Shown: piece by piece, positions 55,541 to 64,000 of the stretch | Layout of the letters: every line of letters starts with the position of its first letter | Position numbering within the stretch: the stretch's first letter is position 1 | Assembly (NCBI GenBank): GCA_958450365.1 | Contig: CAUEEP010000911.1 | Coordinates: forward strand, 62,001 to 126,000 | DNA length: 64,000 nt | Source of the DNA: Mesorhabditis belari | Taxonomy: Eukaryota > Nematoda > Chromadorea > Rhabditida > Rhabditidae | Direction of reading: 5' to 3' | Made by a program: the position numbers and the translations under genes | The notes under the pieces: generated by a model | Databases searched by the model: none | Told to the model about the DNA's origin: nothing | Seen by the model: only the letters and a program-made list of their open reading frames with translations

Positions 55541-55999
55541 GGTTCTGACGCCACTCAGTAAAACGGCGGCAAAAACTTTAAGAATTGATATATTAAAAAA
55601 CGCTTTTTTTATCCAAATCTTTCAGCCTTTAGCTTTTGAATGAGCTATTACACGTCCTGCTTGGCCAAGTTTAAGACCCTCTCCCAAAAAACCGGAAAGG
55701 ACTTTCTCCTCAACCAAATTTTTAAAAACTTGGTAGTACCACCGCCTTGGCAGACATAGTATACGGTTTCAAAAAATACGACTTTCACACAGAGATGACT
55801 CAACTTGGCCGAAAGTCCGATCAGAAGCAAGGTCCAGTGACTTTTTTTGTGTCAGACTTACCCTAAAGCTCGACAAATCGGAAGTCGGATCGGGATTTGG
55901 CTTAGGACCAGCCCTGGATCTGACCCTGTCCTGGCTTACCATTAGGTTTTAAAAATTATCCAAAGCAAAACAAACTTTAATGTTGTGATTCAGTTCTAA

Positions 56000-57010
56000 G
56001 GATTGTACGAAATCTAAGGATTGTACGAAAGAGGCTTAGGCTTGGGCTTACAAAGTTTCGCGAGCTCATTTTCTAGATGATGCCATGAAAGTGAAAAGAC
56101 TTCAAAAGGCGACGTCTGATCGCTGACCGAGGATTGGACCGAGTGGTGTTCACAGATGAAAGCCTTTTACCATCGAGCGAAAGCACAACGTGCAAAACCA
56201 TCGGCAACTCTTGAAGAAAGGTCTGAAGAACACGTTTGCAGCAAAAGTGATGGTTCACCGCCATTTCCCTACATCTGCGATGGTTTGTGCCAAAATCTGT
56301 TCCACCGGGAAGTTCATCGACCGGAATGTTAAAATTAACGCGCAGTTCTATCAACAGAAGGTCTTAAAACATGTGTTGGAGCCTTGGGTTTCCAATCATT
56401 TCCAATCACTACCAGAATGGTTTTGTGCTTCAACAAGATTGGGTGCCTGCCCATTCGTTTTGCTCGTTTTGCTTCAGCTTTATCAACCGCTGTTTCAGGG
56501 CTTTTGGGACAGTTTGGCCAGGGAATGCATCCGATTTGAACCCCCTTGACTTCTCCGTGTGAAAGTCGTATTGGCCCGGACCTGGAATGATATTACTGTG
56601 AAAGAGTGTGCGACCATCATTTTGTGCGACCAACTTCCCCAAGCGACGCAAGTAGTATATTGAGGCCCAGGAAGGCAATTTTGAGCATTTGATGTAATTC
56701 TTCTTGTATTTCAGGTTTATTGTTGTTTAAAGTTACTGTTTTGTTGAATTTTCTCTGATAAAAGTTGTTAGTTCTGACTTTTTTGTCCTCTCACAACATT
56801 TGAAAAAATTCCACGTATTTTCTGGTCGCCTTTTCCATAGTTTAACGGTCTTTTTGCACATTGTTATTAATTAATAAATATCATTTTTGTCAAGTCTTCA
56901 GGCAAATTCGGTCGTGTGTTTATTTCCCTGTTTGTCCTTGCTTCTTAACAGGCAACCAAAAAGCTGACATTTATTCTGTGTACAACGAGTAGATCAAAAA
57001 TGCTCAATAT
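56000..57010 (+). mobile_element. Broken Tc1-like transposon, second copy
   Basis: Closely related to the 44 kb copy but keeps a longer C-terminus: VFTDES (first Asp, about 56148), then FVLQQDWVPAHS (second Asp, about 56425) and ASDLNPLDFSV (third, about 56530), in different frames. The spacing between the last two is about 37 residues, as in maT-type (DD37D) elements, but the broken frames make that uncertain. The N-terminus is missing. Confidence 0.75.
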
Positions 57011-57108
57011 CTGAGGCAATATTATCCCATTTGGAGCTTGAGGGACCACTTTGTAGTAGTTCTTGCTAAATTAAGAACTTTTAATTCAATCCATTGATCA
57101 ATTCTTAC

Positions 57109-57738
57109 CTAAAGTGCAAGTAATTATACTTCTCCTGATTGTCTACCATTTCTCTATACAATTTCGAGCGAATCTCCGAGAAATTCGGTCTTCCAAAGGG
57201 ATTTTCATTCCAACAGAAATCCATTAATTTTTTTTCTAAATCCATCCTTTCATTTCATTTTATTCCATTTGATTTAAAATCTTCTTCCCATCACTCATCA
57301 ATCACTCATCAAACACTCACATCAATTCAGGCGTCTGCTCGGGTTTTTCCATTCGTTGCCCCGTCTTTAATTGTGCCAATACCTCTTCTTGTTGTATTAA
57401 ATGAAATGGAGTTTTTCCGAAAGAATACATTTCATAAAGTAAAGCACCAAATGACCAACTAAAAATGGGATTCTTTTTAGATAAACCAACTAAGACAATT
57501 TACACATCAGATTTCGTCGAGAATTGTGCATATTCAATGGCTTCAGGAGCCATCCATTTTAATGGTAATTTACCACCACGAGATTTATAAAACATTTCAC
57601 TACTGAAACGACATAAACCAAAATCCGATAGCTGAAAAGAGACTGTTTAAAGTTAATAAAGATAATTCGTGATTAACCTTGGCTGTTTTATTTTTATTTA
57701 TAAGAATATTTCGAGCAGCCACATCTCGATGAACAATA
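57109..57738 (-). pseudogene. Protein tyrosine kinase, C-lobe exons only
   Basis: Four minus-strand exons with nematode-style introns: 57678-57738 (IVHRDVAARNILINKNK), 57631-57504 (LSDFGLCRFSSEMFYKSRGG, then KLPLKWMAPEAIEYAQF), 57458-57321 (WSFGALLYEMYSFGKTPF) and 57235-57109 (FCWNENPFGRPNFSEIRSK). These are the catalytic loop, DFG, activation segment with the tyrosine-kinase KWMAPEA motif, and the last helix. Phases fit at the first two introns. An 8-A run at the start of the last exon shifts the frame by one base. The ATP-binding lobe is absent: the catalytic-loop exon runs directly into an inverted F-box fragment at about 57738. So this is a truncated kinase gene; the subfamily cannot be named. 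Confidence 0.9.
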
Positions 57739-58076
57739 TCGTTCCAGCCATTCAAAGGATTGTTCGCCACGAAATTCCGAGCAAAGACCCCGCAGCGGTC
57801 GTCAGAATTTGCAACCATTTTGTATACTATACCTATTTCAAGGATACAATCGTTGTTTTCCTCAAGGGATATCCAGGAATGAAACAAATCAGTAGGAAGA
57901 ATCGTGAACCATTCATTGCATTGGCGAACGATCGTTTGAGGGGAAGCAAATATCCCGCTTTGACGATGAGGACTCTGTGTTTCCGAAGAAATATCCATGC
58001 GACCCGAGATTGCATCTACCTGTGGTCCTCAAGGAAGATCGATCAAGCAAGTTACATCGATTTTTTCGCCTTCTAG
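57739..58076 (+). pseudogene. F-box-like family C-terminal fragment fused to the kinase remnant
   Basis: Open for about 112 codons from IVPAIQRIVRHEIPSKDPAA to SYIDFFAF and then TAG, where relatives continue YIKPDEMIDH. Both ends are breakpoints. It has no F-box. The fragment is as well conserved as the complete copies, so the event is recent. Confidence 0.8.
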
Positions 58077-58099
58077 CCTTTTCGTTTCGCCTTTCGCTT

Positions 58100-58890
58100 T
58101 CGCCCCTTAGATAATTGAATTTGACTTAATTTCTAAACTTCCATACAAAAGTCCGAAATTAAAATATAGTTTCAATTCTTTTCTTTACGTTTATGTTTTC
58201 TAAGCCAAAAGCGGCCTTCTATGTATTTACATATTCGACTCACTTTTTTTCATGCACCATGAATAAAGTATGATTCTTAACGCTTGTTACTTCTGTTAAG
58301 AATTAATACCGAATCATTCTTTGTTTCCGCTTTGCCTTCTTCGTTTCGAGTCAGACATCGCCGAAAAAAAAGACTTATCTAATCATTTTATATCGGAATT
58401 CTATTGGATTTTATGTATCACTGACAAGTCGAATTCAAAATTTCAACTCGTCTAGTGCTTGTCAAACCTAATACCCAATTTTTGTATCTCTTTTCATTGT
58501 TCAAATTACTCCACCAATCATTTTAAGGTTAACTTCTCGAAATCAAGAAGAAAATCTAATTTTCGCGGTTCAAATAGCTCTCATTTTTTTTACTTGTTTG
58601 ATACTGTTGTTCGAACTCCAAATTCGTTGTTGACGGAATTGATTGACGCAATCTTGTTTAGATACCTTATTGGTGGGTCGATCGGCATCTCAGATCCGAA
58701 GTTTGTTCTGGTACGAACCTTTTTAGGCATTGATTAACGCATCTGTCAGAATTTACCAAACGAGTGTATGGGTTTCAGCGTTATTTGTTGTGATTGTGTT
58801 TGTTAACTTAACGTGTTTGTTTGTAACGAGTGTTTGTTGTTAAGGTATTTTTCATTTTATTGTAAGTTGTTCTCAGTGAATTGCTTTTAA
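58100..58890 (+). repeat. Family 3' flank and module R3
   Basis: F-box 3' flank with AATAAA (about 58262), then R3 (58600-58890). No gene. Confidence 0.45.
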
Positions 58891-59460
58891 GCTGCCGGCC
58901 TGCGACAAGTTATGCTGACCACCTACTTTGCTCTCCGACAAACGACAAACGCTTTCTGGCACACCGCTTTCTTTGATTTTTGCGGGGTGATTGGGCAATT
59001 TTGAGGTAGCATGGCACAAGTGATTAGAGTATTGTAGTCTAAGCAAATGTTTCAGTGAAGCTAGCCTTTTGTTTCGAGAATTTAACTTTAAATTCGGGTC
59101 CACCAATTGCTAAATTAAGCAAAATTTTTGGGTTTGTCACGAGCATTTGTTCGTGTTGGCAAATGATTTTGCTGAGGTCGGCAGCTGCAAGAGAGTCGGT
59201 TTCTTTCAACGCTTTGTGGTAGTCGTTTCAGGCCTCCTCGTGAAGCCATCATTTGGTTTTCGTCCTGGAAAATGCATTAGAAATAAGCATTGGTCTGGAA
59301 ATAACCCACCTCCAATCTTTGAAAAGCAAACGGCATAGGAAATCTTCGACTTTGGCCGCAACGTGGATCTCCCAGGTTGGCCAGAAAGGTTTTGGACGGG
59401 ACCTAGGAAATTAAATTCCGTCGACCTTAAGATCATTTAGGCAATAAAATTCAGAGAAAG
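58880..59460 (-). repeat. Module R5 copy
   Basis: Minus orientation; frame KALKETDSLAAADLSKIICQ is readable. Confidence 0.4.
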
Positions 59461-59464
59461 ATTC

Positions 59465-60240
59465 TGACATTCTTTGCGCTAGTCTCCTAAAATCGATGGA
59501 GTTAGCGTGTGGTCATTCTCCTTTAATGACCCCGTCGCACATCTTGAGAGCTAGAAATGGACTAGCCGATTTTTTTTATTGAAGCCTATTATTGAAAACC
59601 CTTAATCGACCCTCTGGTTAGTAAGGAACTGAATAAACTCTCGAAATATTGTTGTAAATTTGACGAAAATATTGCTAGGATAGGCTTGCTCTTTTTGAAC
59701 TGAAACTTTACAACATCGTCGCTTTGTCATTGACCTACTCGAAACTTACAAAATCCTGCGTTGCGAACAAATTAGCCCTTTGTTTGTTGAATTTTTCAAA
59801 TTTAACTCGAGATCAGAGTCCGGAAGTGGTTCATTCCTTTTGTAGATTCCTTTGCGTCTGATGCTTCTTTCTGAAACTCATTTCCCGTTAGAGCCGCTAG
59901 GTCATGGAACTTGCTCCCAAATGACATACGAGAAATTCAGTCACTTTCCATCTTCAAGAAATAAATCGATCTTCTAGATCTAACGTCTCTTTAGCATAGG
60001 TAATCTGATTATTTGCATATTCACTGAATTTAGTATCTTCGTATCTTTCTTTTGTATCTACATTTATGCCTCGCTGTGCATTTCTCTATGATTTATTTAT
60101 TGAGTTTCACTTTGTCATCTGAATAAAGTATCATTCTTATATTATTCCTAAGAGAGAAGGTAGATTGTATATTTGCATTGCTATTTTAGATCTTTCGCCT
60201 TTTTGCACTTTTCATATTTCATCGAACATTTTAGATTCAC
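59465..60240 (+). mobile_element. Non-LTR retrotransposon 3' end, fragment 4
   Basis: Begins with the last codons of R2, as at 8090. Reads HRRFVIDLLETYKILRCEQI, then after a frame break FPVRAARSWNLLPNDIRE, the LINE C-terminal signature. The 3' UTR continues to about 60240. Confidence 0.7.
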
Positions 60241-60299
60241 TAGAACTTTCGTTTCCGTTTGGTTCGCTTTTCGGCTTACAAAGAACCGAATCGAAGTTT

Positions 60300-60908
60300 A
60301 GGATTCGGCACAGATTTCACATTAAAGACCGACATTTTTTTGGATGAGTCAAACCAAAAAAAATTTTTATGCTGCACCGAAAAATCGGAAATTTCTGCCT
60401 AAACCGAAGGAAATCGAATTTTCAAAAAATCGAAGATTAAACCAAAAATCTCGGTGTAAAACCGAACCGAATGACTCTGAAGATTCTGGATGTTGGTGTT
60501 TACATCGATTCGATCTAAACACCATCGATTCGAAAGGCTCCAGATCAAATGGATTTTTTGGTACCCACGCTTCGTCCACTTCGTGGCGTAATCCAATTCG
60601 AATCGTGGCGCAGGCGTATATTTATGGATCCATTTTTCACAGCAGCTCGACTTCCGCATTGCGTGCAAGTGCTTTCCAATTGCAGTATGACTAACGTTGA
60701 AAATTTCACCAAGCTCTCGTGTGGACAAAGTTGGATCATTCTCGACGGTTTGACGTAGTTCGTCGTCGTTGACGTTTCCGGAGGGATGTCCTCGTTCCTT
60801 GTCTTTCTGTCTTCATCTTCATCTCGAAATCGTTGAAACCAGGTGCGAACTTGGGTTTTGGAAATATCAGAGCTACCTTGTGTCGAGGTTTCATGATTTC
60901 CAATCTAA
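60300..60908 (-). mobile_element. Zinc-finger-like exon tail plus truncated mariner, inverted duplicate of 49938-50640
   Basis: From the right: a mariner end finishing at 60908 (TTTCCAATCTAA, TA follows), then DISKTQVRTWFQRFRDEDED, a frame change, LSTRELGEIFNVSHTAIGKH, and at about 60605 the junction to DNA coding for VDEAWVPKNPFDLEP. The first 40 transposase codons are deleted in this copy. Confidence 0.7.
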
Positions 60909-60939
60909 TACAATAGTAAAGCACAGTTCAAAACTGTTG

Positions 60940-61090
60940 TTTATACAGTCGACCCTCTATCTAGGACGAAACTCTATTTAGTAGAAAGCTCTATATAGCG
61001 TGATGGTATTTTGGTCTCGGCCGACGCTAACTGGGGAAGGACCTGCAATTAAGGTGGAGTTTCGGAACCAGACCTAAACCATCTTGTAGA
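60940..61090. mobile_element. Terminal repeat beside mariner, third copy
   Basis: TACAGTCGACCCTCTATCTA and GGCCGACGCTAACTGGGGAA, as at 36045. Confidence 0.45.
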
Positions 61091-61124
61091 GTTTTTCATG
61101 CGGAATCCGATGCTGCTTTCTCTG

Positions 61125-61345
61125 GAGTTGTTATCCGATGTACTCTGGAGTTGTTACCGCCGCTCGGCGCCCTTTTCTTTTACGATCAATAAAGGCACCA
61201 CATGGAAAACGATTACGCGGCCGCAAAAAGAACACCTCGCCAGTCATTTTCATAGTGAATTTTTGCCTTTGTAGATCGCAAAAGCAAAAAATCCTTAGGA
61301 AAATGACTGGCGAGTTGTTCTTTGTGCGGCCGCGTAATCGCGCTG
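61125..61345. mobile_element. Foldback element from a Tc1-like transposon
   Basis: About 61207-61265 and 61275-61340 are long inverted copies (ATTACGCGGCCGCAAAAAGA against its complement with few mismatches), making a hairpin of about 130 bp. On its left the minus strand still codes for FIDRKRKGRRAAVTTPEY, the same transposase piece as at 44109. Confidence 0.75.
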
Positions 61346-61459
61346 CCTCTGGCACATGCCTTTGAAGGTGACCTCTTGAACTTAAGATATTCAAGTAATA
61401 AGCTAAATATTTATACAGAATATATTTTACCGTTCAAAGTTGTCAAAACCTCAAATTTT

Positions 61460-62150
61460 CTTTTTCTGAACTCAATTCTGGAACACACGAAACCCATTGA
61501 CACCGATAAATTGATCAAAACTATTCAGATCCTGAGAATTCCTTTTCTGAAGTCAATTCTGGAACACACGAAACCCATTGGTATTCATTTATCGATTGAG
61601 AATTAATTCCCCATCAATTCCCCCAAATTCCAGTCGGGACCCGGGAGCAAATGTGTTTTCCATATGAAAAGTGGTCAATTCAGCTCTCATTTCCCGACTT
61701 TTGTCTCTTTTGGAAATCGATCCCGATGAGCCGCAATTCATTGTGAATTTCCCTATAATAACCTTTGTAAGAATTCAATTTTAGATGATGCATCATGATG
61801 GGTTTTTGGTGAAACTGAACTGTCCAAAATAGCCCCGACTTTTCTGGCCAACCTTGGAGATGCACGTTGCGGTCAAAGTCGAAGATCTCCACTGCTGCTT
61901 GCTCTTGAAAGATTGGAGGTCGGTTCTTTCAAGAGTCATGCTTATTTCTAATGCATTTTCAAGGACGAAAACAAAATGATGCGGGGTTGTTGGCTTCAAC
62001 AGGAGGCCTGGAACGATTACTACGAAGCGTTGAAAGAAAGCGACTTTCTTGCAGCTGCGGACATTAGCAAAAGCATCTTCCAACATCAACAAATACTCGA
62101 ACGAACGAAAAACTTTGCTTAATTTAGCAATTCGTAGACCCGGGCCCTAA
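61460..62150. repeat. Modules R4 and R5
   Basis: R4 (61460-61680; internally doubled GGAACACACGAAACCCATTG) and R5 (61700-62150). Confidence 0.45.
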
Positions 62151-62287
62151 TCTCATTACGTTGCCGCTCAACTCTGCGACGCAAGGCGGCAAACTTTTGG
62201 AGATATCTCAAAGTTGAAACATTAAATTATCAGGGCCACCTTAGGTTTCTCTCATTTCACAGCTTTACTCTTAACTCCTAACATAAA

Positions 62288-63358
62288 TCACTGCTTCATC
62301 TGAAAGTGCGGAGAATCGAAAGGGGAATTTACACTGAAGCAGAGAATGGGGTGGACAAAAAAGGATTGGCCAGCAAAATATAGCAATAAAACATCAATGA
62401 TCGATAATTTCATCTGGCTTGATGTACATGTCAAAAACAACATGTAGATGCAATCTCGCGTCGCATTGATATTTCGTTCGAAAAACAAAGCTTCCATCGT
62501 CAAAGCGTGATATCTACTTCCCCTCCAACGATCGTTTACCAATGCAATGAATGGTTGACGATTTTTCCCGTTGATTTGTTTCATACCTGGATATCCCTTG
62601 AGAAAAACAAAGATTGTAGTCTTGCTATAGTCCATACAATCGTCGAAAACTTTCACAACCGTTGCGGGGTTCTTGCCCGGAACACAAACAATGGTTTCAA
62701 TGGCTGAAAAGCTAAGATCTTCGTTGTGACAACCGATTACAACATATTTGATGTGGCTCTTTATCAAAGCACTGTAGTAAAACTGAAATTCACCATCATG
62801 TTCACAATAAAGTTCGACCATTTTACATTCGTTGAGTTGAGCCTCAATGAAATGCCCAACAAGATCTTTTATTGGTGGAGGAAGGAATCTGGCGGGTCTT
62901 CCCAGACCCACGTATCTCTTGATCTTGAATGAGAAATGAGAAAACAACTCCAAGTGCTGAGGCGAACAACAAAAAAAAATGAGTGAACTCACTGCCTCAA
63001 GTTGTTTCAGAAAATCGTGATAATTGTTGATTGGGCTGCCGTAATTCTTGTCCACCCACAATTCATCACACGATCGAATGTTTTTTATCAAATGAACATG
63101 ACGAATGACATCAAGACGTGACTCCACCTTCAGCTTCTTGATGTTGATTGTACCAAACCCAAATTCAATCTCATGCACATGATGTCCAAAAACTATCGAC
63201 GGCCGACTCGAAATCATCGATTGGAATCCTTGATTGACTTTCACCAATTCAATCACATCTCTTGCGTACCATTGCTCCAAAACCTCCAACTTCAGATCGA
63301 AGCAAAGACGTTCGATTGAAAATGTTGTCATATTTCGCATCTGGATTTGCGCATCCAT
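62288..63358 (-). CDS. F-box-like protein, family copy 14 (frameshifted tail)
   Basis: Open frame of 356 codons. The start MDAQIQMRNMTTFSIERLCF follows the acceptor. The F-box is more diverged (LEQWYARDVIE), residues after FGFG are shortened, and HGIPSKNPAA is reduced to VPGKNPAT. Near the end, after CIYMLF, the frame shifts so that the usual FAFYIKPDEMIDH is lost and about 40 unrelated residues, including LLLYFAGQSFFVHPIL, are read from the 3' flank. Either a gene with a new tail or an early pseudogene. Confidence 0.65.
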   Translation of the reverse strand: MDAQIQMRNMTTFSIERLCFDLKLEVLEQWYARDVIELVKVNQGFQSMISSRPSIVFGHHVHEIEFGFGTINIKKLKVESRLDVIRHVHLIKNIRSCDELWVDKNYGSPINNYHDFLKQLEAVSSLIFFCCSPQHLELFSHFSFKIKRYVGLGRPARFLPPPIKDLVGHFIEAQLNECKMVELYCEHDGEFQFYYSALIKSHIKYVVIGCHNEDLSFSAIETIVCVPGKNPATVVKVFDDCMDYSKTTIFVFLKGYPGMKQINGKNRQPFIALVNDRWRGSRYHALTMEALFFERNINATRDCIYMLFLTCTSSQMKLSIIDVLLLYFAGQSFFVHPILCFSVNSPFDSPHFQMKQ

Positions 63359-63404
63359 TCTACCTGTAAATAAAAGGAATTAGTCTTTGTAAGGAGCAGA
63401 TCGA

Positions 63405-63512
63405 TGCAATGGATCACTTTCGACATTTTCAGTAGCAAACTCTTGTTTCTAAACCGTAAATGATGAATTTCCCATAATAGATTTGTTAAAATGCTAAAAG
63501 TGATCCATTGCA
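63405..63512. repeat. Upstream inverted repeat of F-box copy 14
   Basis: Arms 63405-63429 and 63488-63512 pair almost fully. Confidence 0.65.
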
Positions 63513-63514
63513 CG

Positions 63515-64000
63515 CGTCTAGTACCAAAAAAGATAGAAAACGAAAGAAATAAGCAGAAAATCATGTATTCTAGTGGATTATAACAAAACTCAAGTCTATT
63601 TTTCACATTATTGAGTGAGATTTGGCACGGTATGGTATTAAAAATGTTAAAAACTGTACAAAAACACTGAGATCTAGACAAATGTATTAAAAAAACTAGT
63701 ATTTTAAACAGGTGAGGTGCTTTAGGATGGGATCTAGTACGCATAATATGCCGGATTTGTCAAATTCCAATCATTTTGCATTAAGAAATGGCGTTTAGTT
63801 GAGAAAATTGGGAAATTCTAGAATTTTGAACGTTTTAAAGCTTTGCGAATATGAAATTTGAAAGAATGAAAGAATTTTGCAACCCCGCATCATTTTGTTT
63901 TCGTCCCTGAAAATGCATTAGAAATAAGCATTGCTCTTGAAATAACTCACCTCCAATCTTTGAAAAGCAAACGGCGGTGGAAAACTTCGACTTTCTCCTT
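63515..64000. repeat. Family distal upstream flank, then start of an R5 copy
   Basis: The flank runs to about 63870; R5 (AAATGCATTAGAAATAAGCA) continues past the window edge. Confidence 0.5.

Noticed and set aside
55392..55643. A hydrophobic 83-codon protein with repeated GYVIAYWL-type segments
   Set aside because: Produced by the 19-bp tandem repeat; no splice or homology support.
2148..63358. Toxin-antidote gene pair within the F-box cluster
   Set aside because: No partner gene of matching copy number and no toxin-like protein is visible; kept only as speculation.
1..64000. CRISPR arrays, bacterial operons, prophage or tRNA/rRNA genes
   Set aside because: The repeats are long, dispersed and mixed in orientation, not short spaced arrays; genes have spliceosomal introns; no cloverleaf or rRNA core sequence was noticed, although a covariance-model scan was not possible here.

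Overview
The window is eukaryotic and almost certainly from a nematode. It is AT-rich and holds genes with about 45-100 nt introns ending in TTTCAG or TTTAG. Many genes have a TTTTTATTTACAG acceptor 5 nt before the start codon, the usual layout of a spliced-leader trans-splice site. I could not determine the species. There are no rRNA or tRNA genes that I can see, no CRISPR array and no bacterial operons.

The window is dominated by a young, scrambled expansion of one F-box-like gene family of about 330-355 codons, single-exon in every copy. Nine copies are full-length or nearly so: 2148-3170(-), 13023-14021(-), 23899-24945(+), 28461-29465(-), 31492-32493(+), 39391-40416(+), 46718-47734(+), 53264-54295(-) and 62288-63358(-). 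Broken pieces lie at about 6501-7492, 10365-10675, 30545-30715, 38179-38580, 48407-48560, 55030-55075 and 57739-58076, with diverged relatives near 34290 and 41930-42300. Most copies carry the same upstream DNA, including an inverted repeat with arms of about 25 bp placed just before the gene, and the same 3' flank with an AATAAA about 330-430 nt after the stop.

Among these copies sit pieces of ordinary genes. One looks complete: a 16-coding-exon GDA1/CD39 nucleoside diphosphatase (18191-21822, minus, 521 codons) with all five apyrase motifs. Others are fragments recovered only by reading through introns: a dead intron-containing duplicate of the mitochondrial complex I PSST subunit (4905-5765), the C-lobe of a tyrosine kinase fused head-on to an F-box fragment (57109-57738), the last exon of a one-pass membrane protein in two copies (16773-17000 open, 3562-3789 with a premature stop), and a Cys/His-rich terminal exon (9137-9290).

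The mobile fraction includes an 1161-bp mariner with both inverted ends and TA target sites (34855-36015), two truncated mariners, broken Tc1-like transposases near 44 kb and 56 kb with deleted and foldback derivatives, and four copies of a non-LTR retrotransposon 3' end. Several 0.3-1 kb modules of unknown nature recur in both orientations. The region reads as repeated local duplication, inversion and template switching around transposons, with F-box genes as the main payload that stays open.
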